Source: Dugong dugon
Lineage: Eukaryota > Chordata > Mammalia > Sirenia > Dugongidae
Reading direction: 5' to 3'
Length of the DNA stretch: 64,000 nt
Assembly (NCBI GenBank): GCA_030035585.1
Contig: CM057460.1
Location: 131,548,714 to 131,612,713, forward strand
Numbering within the stretch: the first letter of the stretch is position 1; each line of letters starts with the position of its first letter. The notes beneath the pieces are model-generated. The model had not been told where the DNA came from. It made no database searches and saw only the letters and a list, made by a program, of their open reading frames with translations. Below, in pieces: positions 21,780 through 33,030 of the stretch. A program made the position numbers and the translations under genes.

Positions 21780-22601
21780 TCTTAAAGTTTAGCTTTAATT
21801 TTCAGTAATTTTTTTTAACTTTGATAAATTGCTTACCGTACTTTTATTTTCAGATTTTATTTTTCAAATACAGCTCATCTTCCATGGCTTTCTGAAGATT
21901 GCTGGAGTTGACAAAGGGATAATTTAGATTTTTGTTTTTTTTTAAGTTTTCTTAATTGGATCTGTTCTAAATCAGAATTGCAGTAGTTTGTATCACACTT
22001 CTTTGGGCATTGCTCTTTCTGTAGAATTAATTTACGTATTTAAATTTCCACCTTTTGTAAAAATTCTACTTTTGGCAGGGGGGGCCGGAGGGGGAGGTAG
22101 GTGGGAGGGGGGGTTCGTTTGGTTTGGGCTTTGGTTTTTAACCAGCCTCAAACTGTCTGAACACATATCAATAAATATCAAGAATCATTTTATTTTATCT
22201 TTTACAGTTTACAGTTTTTGTGCATTTTCTTTTCCTTGAACTCTGCCTTTTTCTGGATATCATTATTGGTATTATGCACATAGTTCACGAAACAGGAAAC
22301 AAAGGACTGTAAGATAAAATCTTTGTTTTGCAATGTTTACTTTTTCTGCCAGCTCCTGTGTTGTATAGTTTGTACATAAGCTTTCAATTTAGAACCATTA
22401 GTTCAATCGTTAATTACTAGTCAGGCTTGTGTGGACCGTTCTATTTCTGATGTTTACGGATCCTGGTAAAGTTCAGACCACTGCTGGGTTTCGACAAAGA
22501 CTGAGCCTATAAGTGAGATTAGTAACAGCAATAAAACAGTTGTCAGAAATTCTTTAAATATAAGAGGATTGCTTGAATGAATTTGTCCACTTGATGTATT
22601 A
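21780..22601. other. Unclassified sequence with a G-run cluster
   Basis: AT-rich apart from a G-rich stretch at 22078-22113 on the plus strand. No gene supported. Confidence 0.5.
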
Positions 22602-22991
22602 TGATGGTTAATTTTATGTGTTAACTTGGCTAGGTTATGATGCCCAGTTGTTTTGTCAAACATTAGTCTAGATCTTGCTTTGAAGGTATTTTGTGCATGT
22701 GATCAACATTTATAAATTAGTTGACTCTTAAGTAAAGGAGACTGCTCTCAATAATGTGGGTGGGCCCCCCATCCAATCAGTTGAAGGCCTTAAGAGCAAA
22801 CACTGAGGTTTCCCAGAGAAGAAGGAATTCTGCTTCAAGACTGTGTCATAGAAATTCTGCCTGAGTTTCCAGCCTGCTGGCCTGCCCTATGAATTTCATA
22901 CTTGCCAGTACCCACAGCCTCATGAACCAATTTCTTAAAATCTCTCTCTCTCCTATTGGTTCTGTTTCTCTAGAGAACCCTGACTAATACA
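22602..22991 (+). mobile_element. MLT2-like (ERVL) solo LTR
   Basis: Starts tgatggttaattttatgtg and continues with ttaacttggctaggttatg, aatgtgggtgggcc, ccaatcagttgaaggcc, tttccagcctgctggcctgc and gttctgtttctctagagaac, ending ctgactaataca. This is the standard order of MLT2-type LTRs. No internal region adjoins. Confidence 0.8.
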
Positions 22992-23285
22992 TGTGCTAAT
23001 TAAATTCCTTAAGATTATCAAATTAATTTCTCTTTAGAGAATCTATGTAAGACCACTGGAAAACCCTGACCTCATCTAATTCCTGACAAAATAATTTAAG
23101 TTCCTAGTGCGAGCGTGTCTTCTTTTGGAAACACTCAGCTTTTACCATCTTTTTATTTTTTTCAAATGTGATTTAGAATATTACTTTATTTTTCTAATTC
23201 TGAAGTCCTTTTTTGCAGTTGAGAAGGAAGTGATACCTTTTTTCTTCTCTCCTTCCATATTTGCTTTCTCATTATTACGCTGAAA
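22992..23285. other. No recognised feature
   Basis: Short unclassified interval between an LTR and a SINE. Confidence 0.5.
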
Positions 23286-23479
23286 AACCCATTGCCATCG
23301 AGTTGATTCCTACTCATAGTGACTCTATAGGAAGACCCTATAGGGAGACTCATACAGACCGTATAGGAAGAGTAGAATTGTCTCATAGTAGAACTGCCCC
23401 AAGGAGCGGCTGGTGGATTCGAACTGCCAATCTTTTGGTTAGCAGGCAAGTTGTTAATCACTGCCCCCTCAGGGCTCCA
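23286..23479 (-). mobile_element. AfroSINE with internal duplication
   Basis: Antisense order: aacccattgccatcgagttg, actcatagtgactctatagg, gagcggctggtggattcgaa, cttttggttagcaggc and head ending tcagggctcc. Between 23328 and 23398 the words ctataggaaga/gtataggaaga and agtagaattg/agtagaactg are repeated, making the copy about 30 bp longer than its relatives. Confidence 0.9.
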
Positions 23480-24085
23480 CAATGTTAAAAGGATTTAATA
23501 CTCACCACCCACCCAAATCAATGATTAGGCCAGTGATTTGTATTCCATAAACAAAGCATTATCCATTTTAAAATCATCTCCTATATTATGATCTACTTTC
23601 TTATTTTTCTTTTAGTTTTTGCCTAGCGATTTTCTTAGACTCATAATTCTGAGGTCCAGCTTCTAAAATTGTCAGCTAGAGTTAGAAATATGCATCATCA
23701 CAGTCTTCCAAAGTATATACATTTTTTTTAAAAAAAGCAGAAATTCAATGACTTGAGAGCTTGAAGAAAAAGAAAGTCGACAGACTGACAACAGTTGGAC
23801 TGGTTCTTGGCAATGCTAGATATAGGAATTTTTTAATTACTTTCATTTTCGTCTATTCCCGTTTCTGGAAGTGGAGAGGAATTTTGAAAGTAATTATAAT
23901 TTTGTATACTTAGCACTTGTAGCTTGTTAATTTCTCATAAATCATTTATACATATAAATAATCTAAATTTAAAAAGCAATTATTTGATTAGTCAAAAACA
24001 TAATTTTAATTATAAAAAGAAAAAAATTATTTTATTGTGGCCTACTTTACTCATATGCCAACTTTTAAATGTATCCTTTCATTCT
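23480..24085. other. No recognised feature
   Basis: AT-rich sequence. No supported gene or repeat. Confidence 0.5.
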
Positions 24086-24250
24086 CTCAGCATACACACA
24101 CACACACATATAAACACTCATATATACATATTACTTAACTTATAAATCGTATATACGTGTATGTATATATAAAATGTATTGAGTTATATAAATGCATATA
24201 TATATTCACATATATACCTATTCACACATATACATACACACACATAACAC
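24086..24250. repeat. CA/TA microsatellite cluster
   Basis: Runs such as acacacacacacatataaac and gtatatacgtgtatgtatat, broken by AT-rich spacers. Confidence 0.85.
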
Positions 24251-24916
24251 ATGTGTTGCTTTTTTTTTTTTAAACTATCTCCCCGGGTATGCTACCAATG
24301 TTTGCTATCAAAGTGTGAAAACTACCTGCTTATTTAGATACAAAATTTATGGAAATAAAACTTCACACCTTAGATTCAATTGACTGACAAAGGTTACCTA
24401 GCATTGTTTCTGCTTTCCTTGTGAAACAGCAATTCTGGCAGTAGAATCTATTATTTTAGTCATGAGTCATTTTCTGGGAGTTAAACACCTTCCAAACCCT
24501 TTCTGTCATGTACCTGGAGTTTCTTGTTCCTACTGATTGCTGTCATCCTCTCTGCAACTCACCTCCCATCAGTTTGCCTCTGCTGGATTTTATTTGCTAA
24601 CAGTGGCTGCTCCCATTATGTCTTCAGCTGGAAAGTGATGATACTAGAGGGGAAAATGAAGAGTAGCTGTGCAGTATGCCACCTCTAGGGCATATTGGCA
24701 TATCGAACTCTTTGGAAGGGATTGGCTATGCTGTGTGCCATGCCTAGAGGACTATTTACCTTCCTCCACACAGAAAGCAATGCTCTTCGGTCTACTTGCA
24801 CCTCACTGCAGGACCATGTTTAACTCACTTTGTCTAAAAGTTTGCTTTCTCCCTTTTGTATTTTTATTATCTTCCATTTCCTAACTAGAATAGATTAGAA
24901 TCTGTTGTTTTCACTG
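24251..24916. other. No recognised feature
   Basis: No supported exon or named repeat. The part 24390-24890 is GC-richer than its surroundings. Confidence 0.45.
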
Positions 24917-24958
24917 TTAGTTGCTGTCCAGTCGATTGTGACTCATGGTGACCCCATT
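24917..24958 (-). mobile_element. SINE tail fragment
   Basis: gttagttgctgtccagtcga and gactcatggtgacccca are the antisense tail of the SINE subtype found at 18069-18280. Confidence 0.7.
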
Positions 24959-25460
24959 TAGTTATTCACTCAATAATTATTGACTGCTAACTATGTGTCA
25001 AACACTGTGAAAGACAATGATAAACACAATAACATTCCTGATGTCAGGGGGCTTTCAGTTTAGAGTGAAAGAGAAATTAATCAAGAAAACAAATAAATAA
25101 GGTGAATTTATGTAGTGATAAGCCTATGAAGGAACTAAGGCAAGACAATGCAATAGAAAGTAACCAGGGTTGGAGTGGGAAGAGTGTTACTTCTTTAAAT
25201 ATGTTGGCCAGGGAAGACAAAGTGATCTTGTGAAAGAAAGTTTGGACCAGGTCCTATGTTGAAGTAGTTTTGAAAACGCTGGCAAGCACAAGAGATATGC
25301 ACATTTTCACAGTGCTTCTCACAATTACCCTTGCTACTCCAGTTATGTATGGTAATCAATGATAACAGAAATAAACCTGCCCAAACATTCTCACAGTCTA
25401 CTAGGGGAAATAGTTAATGTATTTTTTTTTTAAAACCATAATTCAAGATAAATGGGGAGA
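24959..25460. repeat. Old L2-like repeat
   Basis: ttattcactcaataattatt, aactatgtgtcaaacactgt and atgtcagggggctttcagtt follow the well-known order of an ancient mammalian-wide repeat of the L2 type. The class is uncertain and the copy is strongly decayed. Confidence 0.45.
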
Positions 25461-25652
25461 TGTGCCATAAACCAGTTGCCATTGAATCGACTCCAACTCA
25501 TGGTGACCCCATGTGTGTCAGAGTAGAACTGCTCCATAGGGTTTTCAACAGCTGATATTTTGGATATAGATCACCAGGCTTTTCTTCTGAGGTACCTCTG
25601 GGTAGATCTGAACCTCTAACCTTCTAGTTAGAAGCCAATCACCTGTCCCCAG
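25461..25652 (-). mobile_element. SINE (ctgaggtacctctgggt subtype), left arm of inverted pair
   Basis: Antisense order: aaccagttgccattgaatcg, tggtgaccccatgtgtgtca, ctccatagggttttcaacag, cttctgaggtacctctgggt, then the decayed head. Its head meets the head of the next SINE. Confidence 0.88.
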
Positions 25653-25862
25653 CTGGTACATATGGTTAAGGTGTTTGACTGTTAACCAAAAAGTTGGAGT
25701 TTAGAGATTTGATTCCACCCAGAGGTGCCTCAGAAGAAAGAAATATAATCTACTTCTGAAAAATCAACCACTGAAAACTTTATGCAGCGCAGTTCTACTT
25801 TGACACACATGATGTCACCATGAGTCAAAATCAAATCAAAGGCAACTGGTTTACTGGTGCCT
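25653..25862 (+). mobile_element. SINE (same subtype), right arm of inverted pair
   Basis: Sense order: cagctggtacatatggttaa, tgttaaccaaaaagttgg, cccagaggtgcctcagaaga, gatgtcaccatgagtcaaaa and ggcaactggttt. It lies head to head with 25461-25652, with essentially no spacer. Confidence 0.88.
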
Positions 25863-26423
25863 TAAAAACGTAACAGATAAAATCTTTTGAGCAAAGAGAT
25901 ACTACTTTTCACTATTGTTATTCATTCACTCATGTATTCTTTCATTGTCAGAAAGGTTTCTATAGAAGGCAGTAAAAATTACCCTGGACCTTGAAAGAAT
26001 GAATGGAAATGGCTCTCTGAGTGGAGGAGTCACAAGGACAGGGATGTAGGAAGCAGAACAATAGGACATCTGTATAGAGTACTACTTGGCGGAATCATTG
26101 GGTTTGAGCTTAAAGATGATGAAAGTAAGTAAGAAAGTATAAGTCTTATCTAGATTGTAGAAGGCCATGAATATCTGGCTAAGGAGTCTAATTTGTATTC
26201 CTTGTTCCTATGGAAGTTTTTGAGAAAGGAGTGTGCTTTGAGGCCATTCTGAGTATAATCTTACAGGATGGTTGAAAGACTTGAGAGACTGGAAGAAGAT
26301 CTCCAATGGAGCTGTTGCAGAATTTTGGAGGTAAAAGTAAGACACTTGGTATTGGCTTTAAGTATGGAAAGAATGAGTGAGTTTTTCAACTTGGTTCATG
26401 AAGCATTTAAGTTTTGGCAGGAA
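25863..26423. repeat. Old L2-like repeat, continued
   Basis: ttattcattcactcatgtat, gaaggcagtaaaaattaccc and tatggaagtttttgagaaag have the word order of the same ancient repeat class as 24959-25460. Class uncertain. Confidence 0.4.
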
Positions 26424-26584
26424 AACCAAACCCCTTGCTGTCAGGTCAATCCCAACTCATAGCAACCCTATAGGACAGAGTAGAGCTGCCCCATAGAGTT
26501 TCCAAGCAGCACCTCGTGGATTCAAACTGCCAACCTCTTGGTGAGCAGCCATTACACTTAACCACTACACCACCAGGGTTCCCT
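26424..26584 (-). mobile_element. AfroSINE (short form)
   Basis: Antisense order: aaaccaaaccccttgctgtc, tcatagcaaccctatagg, gtttccaagcagcacctcgt, ggtgagcagccattacac and head ending accagggttccc. ggcaggaa flanks it at 26416-26423 and 26587-26594. Confidence 0.9.
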
Positions 26585-27460
26585 TCGGCAGGAAGGAGAT
26601 GGGAGAGTTGAAGAGAGCTTTGTCTTTCAAACTCTGAGACTAAGAAGATGGTAACTTATTAACCAGAAGTTAGACACACAGAGAGAAGACAGGCTTGACA
26701 GAAGAAATTATGTGTAGCTTGTTGCAGGTTAAGTTTGAGTCATAAGCAGAATTTCTATCTGAAGATACATTCGTAACTGGACACCCAGATCTAAACCTCC
26801 AGAAGTGCTGAGCAGCTATCCAGCCTTGGATGTCATCTCTGACAAGCTGAAAGTGAAGGTCAATGTGATTGGAATGGAGAGAGTGCAAGGGTAGTGTAAG
26901 GGATTTGAAGCTGGAGAGGGGAGTAAGAGCCAGAGAATGCGAGGCTTGGAATACGATATTATGGAGTCTTATTTTTACTTTAAAATGAACATGAAGCCTC
27001 TGATGGGCTTTAAAGTGGGTGAGGTGACATGAAAAGACTGGTGTGTGGAGAGTGGGCAGAGAAAAGTCAGAGGAGATGTAAGTAATTCAGTTGTACAGAA
27101 GGTGAGATGTGATGGATTGAGAGAGGTAGAAAAATAGATCCACTTGAGAAATATTTAGGACGTAAAATTGAAAGGAGACAATGATATATTAAATATAGAG
27201 CAAGAGGATAAGGAGTGCTAAAGAATGATCTCAACACTTCTGTCATTATTTCTACTAGTCAGAAAGAGGTTCATTGAAAAATTCAGTAAAATAGGTAGTT
27301 TAACAGAGAAACGAAAGCCCTTGCAAAAGATTAGAGAGTTTCATAGAGGTTTCAAAGAATGGCATATTGGATTAATGGGTCAAAGCTGAGCATAGAGAAA
27401 GTGTTTAAGTTCAAAAGCAGACTTGTGTGTTTTCTGCTATTTTCCTGCATTTTCCTTGTC
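26585..27460. repeat. Old L2-like repeat, continued, and unclassified sequence
   Basis: tgaagcctctgatgggcttt and agaaggtgagatgtgatgga at 26985-27130 continue the decayed repeat. The rest is unclassified. No exon recognised. Confidence 0.35.
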
Positions 27461-30400
27461 TTTGTTGTTCTGTGCCGTCGAGTCAGTTCCAACTCAGCGA
27501 AACACTACCCAGTCCTGCACCATCCTTACAATCTTTGTTATGCTTGAGCCTATTGTTGCAGGCACAGTGCCAATCCATCTCCTTGAGGGTCTTCCTCTTT
27601 TTCACTGACTCTCTGCTTTACCAAGCATAATGTCCTTCTCCAGGAACTGCTCCCTCCTGATAATGCATCCAAAGTACGTGAGACGAAGTCTCTCCATCCT
27701 TGCATTTAAGGAGCTTTCTGGCCGTCCTTCTTCCAAGACAGATTTGTTTGTTCTTTTGTCAGTCCAAGGTATATTCAATATTCTTCGGCATCACCACAAT
27801 TCAAAGGCATCAATTCTCCTTCAGTCTTCCTTATTCATTGTCCAGCTTGCACATGCATATGAGGCCATTGAAAACACCGTAGCTTGGGTCAGGCACACCT
27901 GAGCCCCCAAAGTGACATCTTTGCTTTTTAACACTTTAAAGAGGTCTTTGCAGCAGATTTGCCCAGTGCAGTGCATCGTTTGATAGCTTAACTGCTGCTT
28001 CCACAGATGTTGACAGTGGATCCAAGTAAAATGAAATCCTTGACAACTTCAATATTTTGTCCATTTATCATGACGTTGCTTATTGTTCAACTGTGATGAT
28101 TTTTTGTTTTCTTTGTGTTGAGGTGTAATCCATACTGAAGACTGTAGTCTTTGATCTTCATCAGTAAGTGCTTCAAGTCCTCTTCACTTCAGTAAGCAAG
28201 GTTGTGTCATCTGCATGTTGCAGGTTGTTAATGAGTCTTCCTCCAATCCTGATGTCCCATTCTTCTTAATATAGTCCAGCTTCTCGGATTATTTGCTCAG
28301 CATACAGATTGAATAGGTAAGGTGAAAGGGTACAACCCTGACACACACCTTTCCTGACTTAAACCACAAAGTATCCCCTTGTTCTGTTCAAACGACTACC
28401 TCTTAACCTATGTATAGGTTCTCCATGAGCACAATTAAGTGTTCTGGAATTCCCATGTTATCCATAATTTGTTATGGTCCACACAGTTGAATGCCTTTGC
28501 ATAGTCAATAAAACACAGGTAAAAATCTTTCTGGTACTCATTACTTTCAACCCTGATCCATCTGATATTAGCAATGATATCCCTCATCCACATCCTCTTC
28601 CGAATCCGGCATTAACTTCTGGGTGTTCCCTATGGATGTACTGCTGCAACCATTTTTGAATTATCTTCAGCAAAATTTTACTTGCGTGTGATATTAATGA
28701 CATTGTTAGATAATTTCTACATTCTGTTGGATCACCTTTCTTTGGAATGGGCACAAATATGGATATTTCCCAGTTGGTTATCCAGGTAGGTGTCTCCCAA
28801 ATTTCTTGGCATAGAGGAGTGAGCGCTTTCAGCTTTGCATCTGTTTGTTGAAACTCTCAGTTGATGTTCTGACAGTTCCTGGAACCCTTTTTTCACCAAC
28901 TGCTTCAGTGCAGCTTGGATTTCTTCCTTCAGTACCACTGGTTCTTGATCACATGCTGCCTCCTGAAATGGTTGAACTTCGACCAATTCTTTTTGGTATA
29001 ATGACTCTATGTATTCCTTCCATCTTTTGATGCTTCTTGTGTTGTTCAATATTTTGCCCATAGAATATTTCAATATTGCAAACTCGAGGATTGAAATTTA
29101 TCCTCAGTTCTTTCAGCTTGAAAAATGCTGAGCATGTTCTTCCCTTTTTGTTGTCTAACTCCAGGTCTTTGCATATTTTATTATAACACATTACTTTGTC
29201 TTTTCAAACTGCCATTTGAAATCTTCTGTTCGGCTCTTTCACTTCATCATTTCTTCCATTCGCTTTATCTACTGTAAGTTCAAGGGCAAGTTTCAGAGTC
29301 TCTTCTGACATCCATTTTGGTCTTTTCCTTCTTTCCTGTCTTTAATCACCTTTTGCTTTCTTCATGTATGATCTCTGTTATCATCCCACAACTTGTCTGG
29401 TCTTTGGTCATTCATGTTCAATGCATCAAATCTGTTCTTGAGATGGTCTCTAAATTTAGGTGTGATATACTCAAAGTCATACTTTGGCTCTTGTGGACTT
29501 GCTGTAATTTTCTTCAGCTTCAGTTTGAACTTGCATATGAGCAATTGATGGTCTGTTCTGTAGTCGGCCCCTGGCCTCATTCTAACTGATAATATTGAGC
29601 TTCTCCATCGTCTCTTTCCACAGTCAATTTGATTCCTATGTATTCCACTTGGCGAAGTCCACGTGTATAGTTGCCGTTTATGTTGTTGAAAAAGGTCTTG
29701 TAAAACTCTATCATGCTATCTCAAGCACCATTTCTATGACCAAGGCCATATTTTCCAACTACAAATCCTTCTTTTTTTCCAACTGTCGCATTCCAATCAC
29801 CAGTAATTATCGATGCATCTTGACTGCATGTTTTATCAATTTCAGACTTGATAAATTGGTAAAAATCTTCAATTTCTTCATCTTTGGCCTTACTGGTTGG
29901 TGCATAAATTTGAATAATAGTCGTATTAACTTGTCTTCCTTTTGGGTGAATGGATATTATCCTATCACTGACAGTGTTGTACTTCAGGATAAATCCTGAA
30001 ATGCTCTTTTTGACAACCAGTGCGATGCTGTTTCTCTTCAATTTGTCATTCCTGGCATAGCAGACCATATGATAGATTTAAAATGGCCAGTTCTACTCCA
30101 TTTCAGCTCACTAATGCTTAGGCTATCTATTTTCAAGCATTTCATTTTTGACAGCTTCCAATTTTCCTAGATTCACACTTTGAACATTCCAAATTCTGAT
30201 TATTAATGGATATTTGCAGCTGTTTCTTCTCATTTTGAGTCATGCCACATCAGCAAAATGAAGGTTCTGAAAACTTGACTCTATCTATGTCATTAAGACT
30301 GACTCTACCTGGAGAAGGTGGCTCTTCCCCAGTTGTATTTTGAGTGCCTTCCATCCTGAGGGGCTCATTTTCTGGCACTGTATCACTGTATCTTGTAAGT
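27461..30400 (-). mobile_element. RTE-clade (BovB-like) LINE, nearly full length
   Basis: Minus-strand RTE element of about 2.9 kb, the longest RTE copy here. It spans endonuclease, reverse transcriptase and the 3' end (ctgtgccgtcgagtcagttc at the left). The right boundary near 30400 is where recognisable RTE sequence (tgagtgccttccatcctgag) gives way to AT-rich sequence. It may lack a small part of the 5' end. Confidence 0.9.
27640..30068 (-). pseudogene. RTE LINE polyprotein remnant (endonuclease and reverse transcriptase)
   Basis: The endonuclease half is open from 30068 to 29721 and shows IIQIYAPTSKAKDEEIEDFY and IITGDWNATVG, typical of apurinic-type endonucleases. The reverse transcriptase follows in pieces (28732-29073, 28949-29191 and onward), including CFGRG-like and FNLYAEQIIREA regions. 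The active-site box reads HADD instead of YADD (about 28206-28220). Several stops and frameshifts separate the pieces, so it is not functional. Relative to 2041-4195 it adds most of the endonuclease domain. Confidence 0.9.
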
Positions 30401-31099
30401 AAAACCTTTTCTACTTTAATGTTCTTCTATTTATTGCATCTTGTTCTTTGTAATTATTACTCTGGTCACTGTTTTTGTTTTTTTCAATTACAGTAATCTT
30501 TTCTATTTTTCCCCTGGTTAGTATATGCAATATACTAGAAGAAAAAGTAATTTCAATTTGTCCAAATTTCAGTCGGTCTAAAACTTAGCATTTAGTTTCT
30601 ATTCATTAATTTTGTGGAAAAAAATTAATACAAAACTAATATTAGAAACTTAGTAAAAGTAATTCTGTTCCATCTTTTACCCTCTAGTGCTAAATAATGA
30701 AAACCAATGTTAATAATAATTATGAGGCACTATAGAAATACTGTGATGCCCTGTGAATTTGCATAGAAGAATTAATTGGGAGGAGGACTGACTGCAGTGG
30801 CTTTTGTATTTTGTAGCGCAGAGGAAGAGGGAAGTCAGTGATTCTAGGAGGGAGATCATCTTGGGTTGACTTAGGATGTTGCTTGTTACTGTGTTGTGGG
30901 ACAATGAGGCTGCAGGCAGTAAAATATGATAGTGATAAAAAGTTAGTTAGGCTGAGATTATGAAGGGCTTCTGATGTCAGAGGAGGTGTTTATACCTAAT
31001 CCTGTGGGCACAGCAATTATAAGAACAAAGTAGTTGTAGAGTTAAGGAAGCCCACAAGGCCACCCTCACTTCTAATCAGTACCCAGTACCAGTACCAGT
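30401..31099. other. No recognised feature
   Basis: Low-repeat sequence. A short hexamer run (accagt) lies at 31080-31102. No gene seen. Confidence 0.5.
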
Positions 31100-31990
31100 A
31101 CCAATGAATCGATTTTAACTCATGGCTGACACCAACTGCAAAGTCCAGTGGTTCCCAAGAACACCATGCATATGACACCAATTGCAAGTTTAAGGGTTCT
31201 GATTACCACTTTCATGTTCTACAATTTTCTGGAAGGACTCACTGATCTTACTGAAAGCTGTTATACTTACAGTTATGGTTTATTACAAGGAGCCCTGGTG
31301 GTGCAATGGTTAAGAGCTCAGCTGCTGACAAAAAGGTTGGTGATTCGAGCCTGCCTAGCAGTTCTGTGAGAGAAAAAACCTGGTGATCTGCTTCTGTAAA
31401 GATTACAGCCTAGAAAATCCTAAGATGCTGTTCTTTCCTGTCCCATAGGGTTGCTATGAGTCAGGATCGACCGTACAGCACACAACAACAACATGGTTTA
31501 TTACAGCAAAATGATACAGATTAAAAGCAGCTAAGGGAAGAAGCGCATGATGAACAGAGTCCAAGAATATTTCACATGCAGAGCTTCTAGTTATCCTCTC
31601 CCATTGAAGTCCTGGACTCCATTTACTTTTCTTGGCAATAATGTGCAACAATACACACAAAATATTGCCAACCAGAGAAATTCATCTGAGCCTTGATATT
31701 CAGAGTTTTATTGTGGCTCTGTCACATAGACATCGTTAATTGTGCACACAGCTGACTTTTTGTCTCTTGCCCCTCCAAAGGTCGAGCTGATAATACTGCA
31801 TGGCCTAAAGCCCCCACCATATATCACATTGTTAGACTATCTGGCGTGGCCTAAGGCCTCCAGGTAAATGATGGAATGTCAGGCCAGATGTTCCAAGGGC
31901 TTAGAGATCACTTCCCTGGGTCCCAGGGTGGGCAAAGGCCTGACCTCTCTTTCGGTAAAGTTAATTATATACTACACAGTAATGTTTTGG
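31100..31990 (-). mobile_element. LTR-like element, probably reverse orientation, split by a SINE
   Basis: gaacaccatgcatatgacac, tggtttattacagc, ttatcctctcccattgaagt, gccttgatattcagagtttt, gcatggcctaaagcccccac and ctgggtcccagggtgggc follow the order of an antisense retroviral-type LTR that recurs in mammals. I cannot name the family and the ends are approximate. Confidence 0.5.
31289..31492 (+). mobile_element. AfroSINE (long form) with 13-bp target-site duplication
   Basis: Head ggagccctggtggtgcaatg, then ctggtgatctgcttctgtaa and gattacagcctagaaaatcc and the usual tail. The flanking atggtttattaca occurs at 31275-31287 and 31493-31505 without mismatch, which suggests a fairly young insertion into the LTR-like element. 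Confidence 0.95.
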
Positions 31991-32442
31991 AAATTAAATA
32001 ATATCTGTGGAATTCATTTAGCCCAGTGGTTGGTATATGGTAGAAAGTCTATAAATGCTAAAATTCCTTTCCTTACACAGCATTATTATCATGGTTAGAT
32101 GATTTCTTACTAATATTAAATTAAAGACTTGTAGTCACCAAAATATATTTGCTGCCCTTAAGTAAAATTATTTCAGCACTTTTTTCCTCCTTCAGTTATA
32201 ATGCTGGTCAATCTATGCATATGCCATGCTTTTATTAGCTTTACAAACTTCTAGATGGAAGACTATTGTAGGTTGAGCATTTAAAACGAGGCTATTATAT
32301 ACTTAATGATTATTAATTAAATGTTGATTAAGTATTAAGTCAATCATTGAGGTGCAATTGATAAGATATGATTAGAACTGTCAAAGAGAGAACTTGATAG
32401 TAGATACCTCGCTTTGATTTTGGGGTTTTCTTACCCATGAAG
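31991..32442. other. No recognised feature
   Basis: AT-rich sequence without a supported gene. Part may be an old MIR end (agaaagtctataaatgct). Confidence 0.4.
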
Positions 32443-32609
32443 GAAACCCTGGTGCCATAGCGGTTAAGAGCTACCGCTGCTAACCAAAACGTCGGCAGTT
32501 GGAATCCACCAGGTGCTCCTTGGAAACCCTACGGGGTAGTTCTTCTCTGTCCTATAGGGTCGCTATGAGTCGGAATCGATTCGGCAGCGATGGGTTTGGC
32601 TTTGGTTTG
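32443..32609 (+). mobile_element. AfroSINE (short form) with 12-bp target-site duplication
   Basis: Head gaaaccctggtgccatagcg and tail gtcgctatgagtcggaatcg are close to what looks like the family norm. cttacccatgaa flanks it at 32430-32441 and 32610-32621, identical, pointing to a young copy. Confidence 0.95.
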
Positions 32610-32873
32610 CTTACCCATGAAACAAAATATTTACATTAAAGAAATCCTTGACCAAAATTAATCTGCCAGAACTTTTTCTTTCGCCCAAAGTTACAAATCC
32701 TTTCTTTCCTGTTGGAAGCAAAGCTTACTAAACTTAAATTTCAAAAGACATGGCTGAGTGGAGGGCCAAAGACCATCTTGTGACCTCATATCAGTTGATC
32801 TCAGTAAAAGGGCGAGGAAAGGCTCAATCAATCATGTTAGGATTAGCCAGTGATCTTCCATATTTTCCCTCCT

Positions 32874-33030
32874 TTTCTGGTGGTGCAGTGTTTAAGAGCT
32901 TGACTGTTAACCAAAGGTCAGCAATTCGAATCCACCAGCCACTCCTTGGAAACCCCACGGGGCAGTTCTGCTCTGTCCTATAGTGTCACTATGGTTGGAA
33001 TCACCTCAACGGCAATGAGTTTGGTTTTGA
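32874..33030 (+). mobile_element. AfroSINE (short form)
   Basis: tctggtggtgcagtgtttaa, aattcgaatccaccagccac, ggaaaccccacggggcagtt and ggcaatgagtttggttttg. The first bases of the head are altered. Confidence 0.92.

Noticed and set aside
29595-29999. 134-codon plus-strand frame
   Set aside because: Antisense of the RTE endonuclease region, which reads with its motifs on the minus strand.
31289-31360. tRNA-like head (A-box and B-box-like words) as a possible tRNA gene
   Set aside because: The same head occurs at the start of about twenty SINE copies followed by the SINE body; none folds as a complete tRNA with an acceptor stem.
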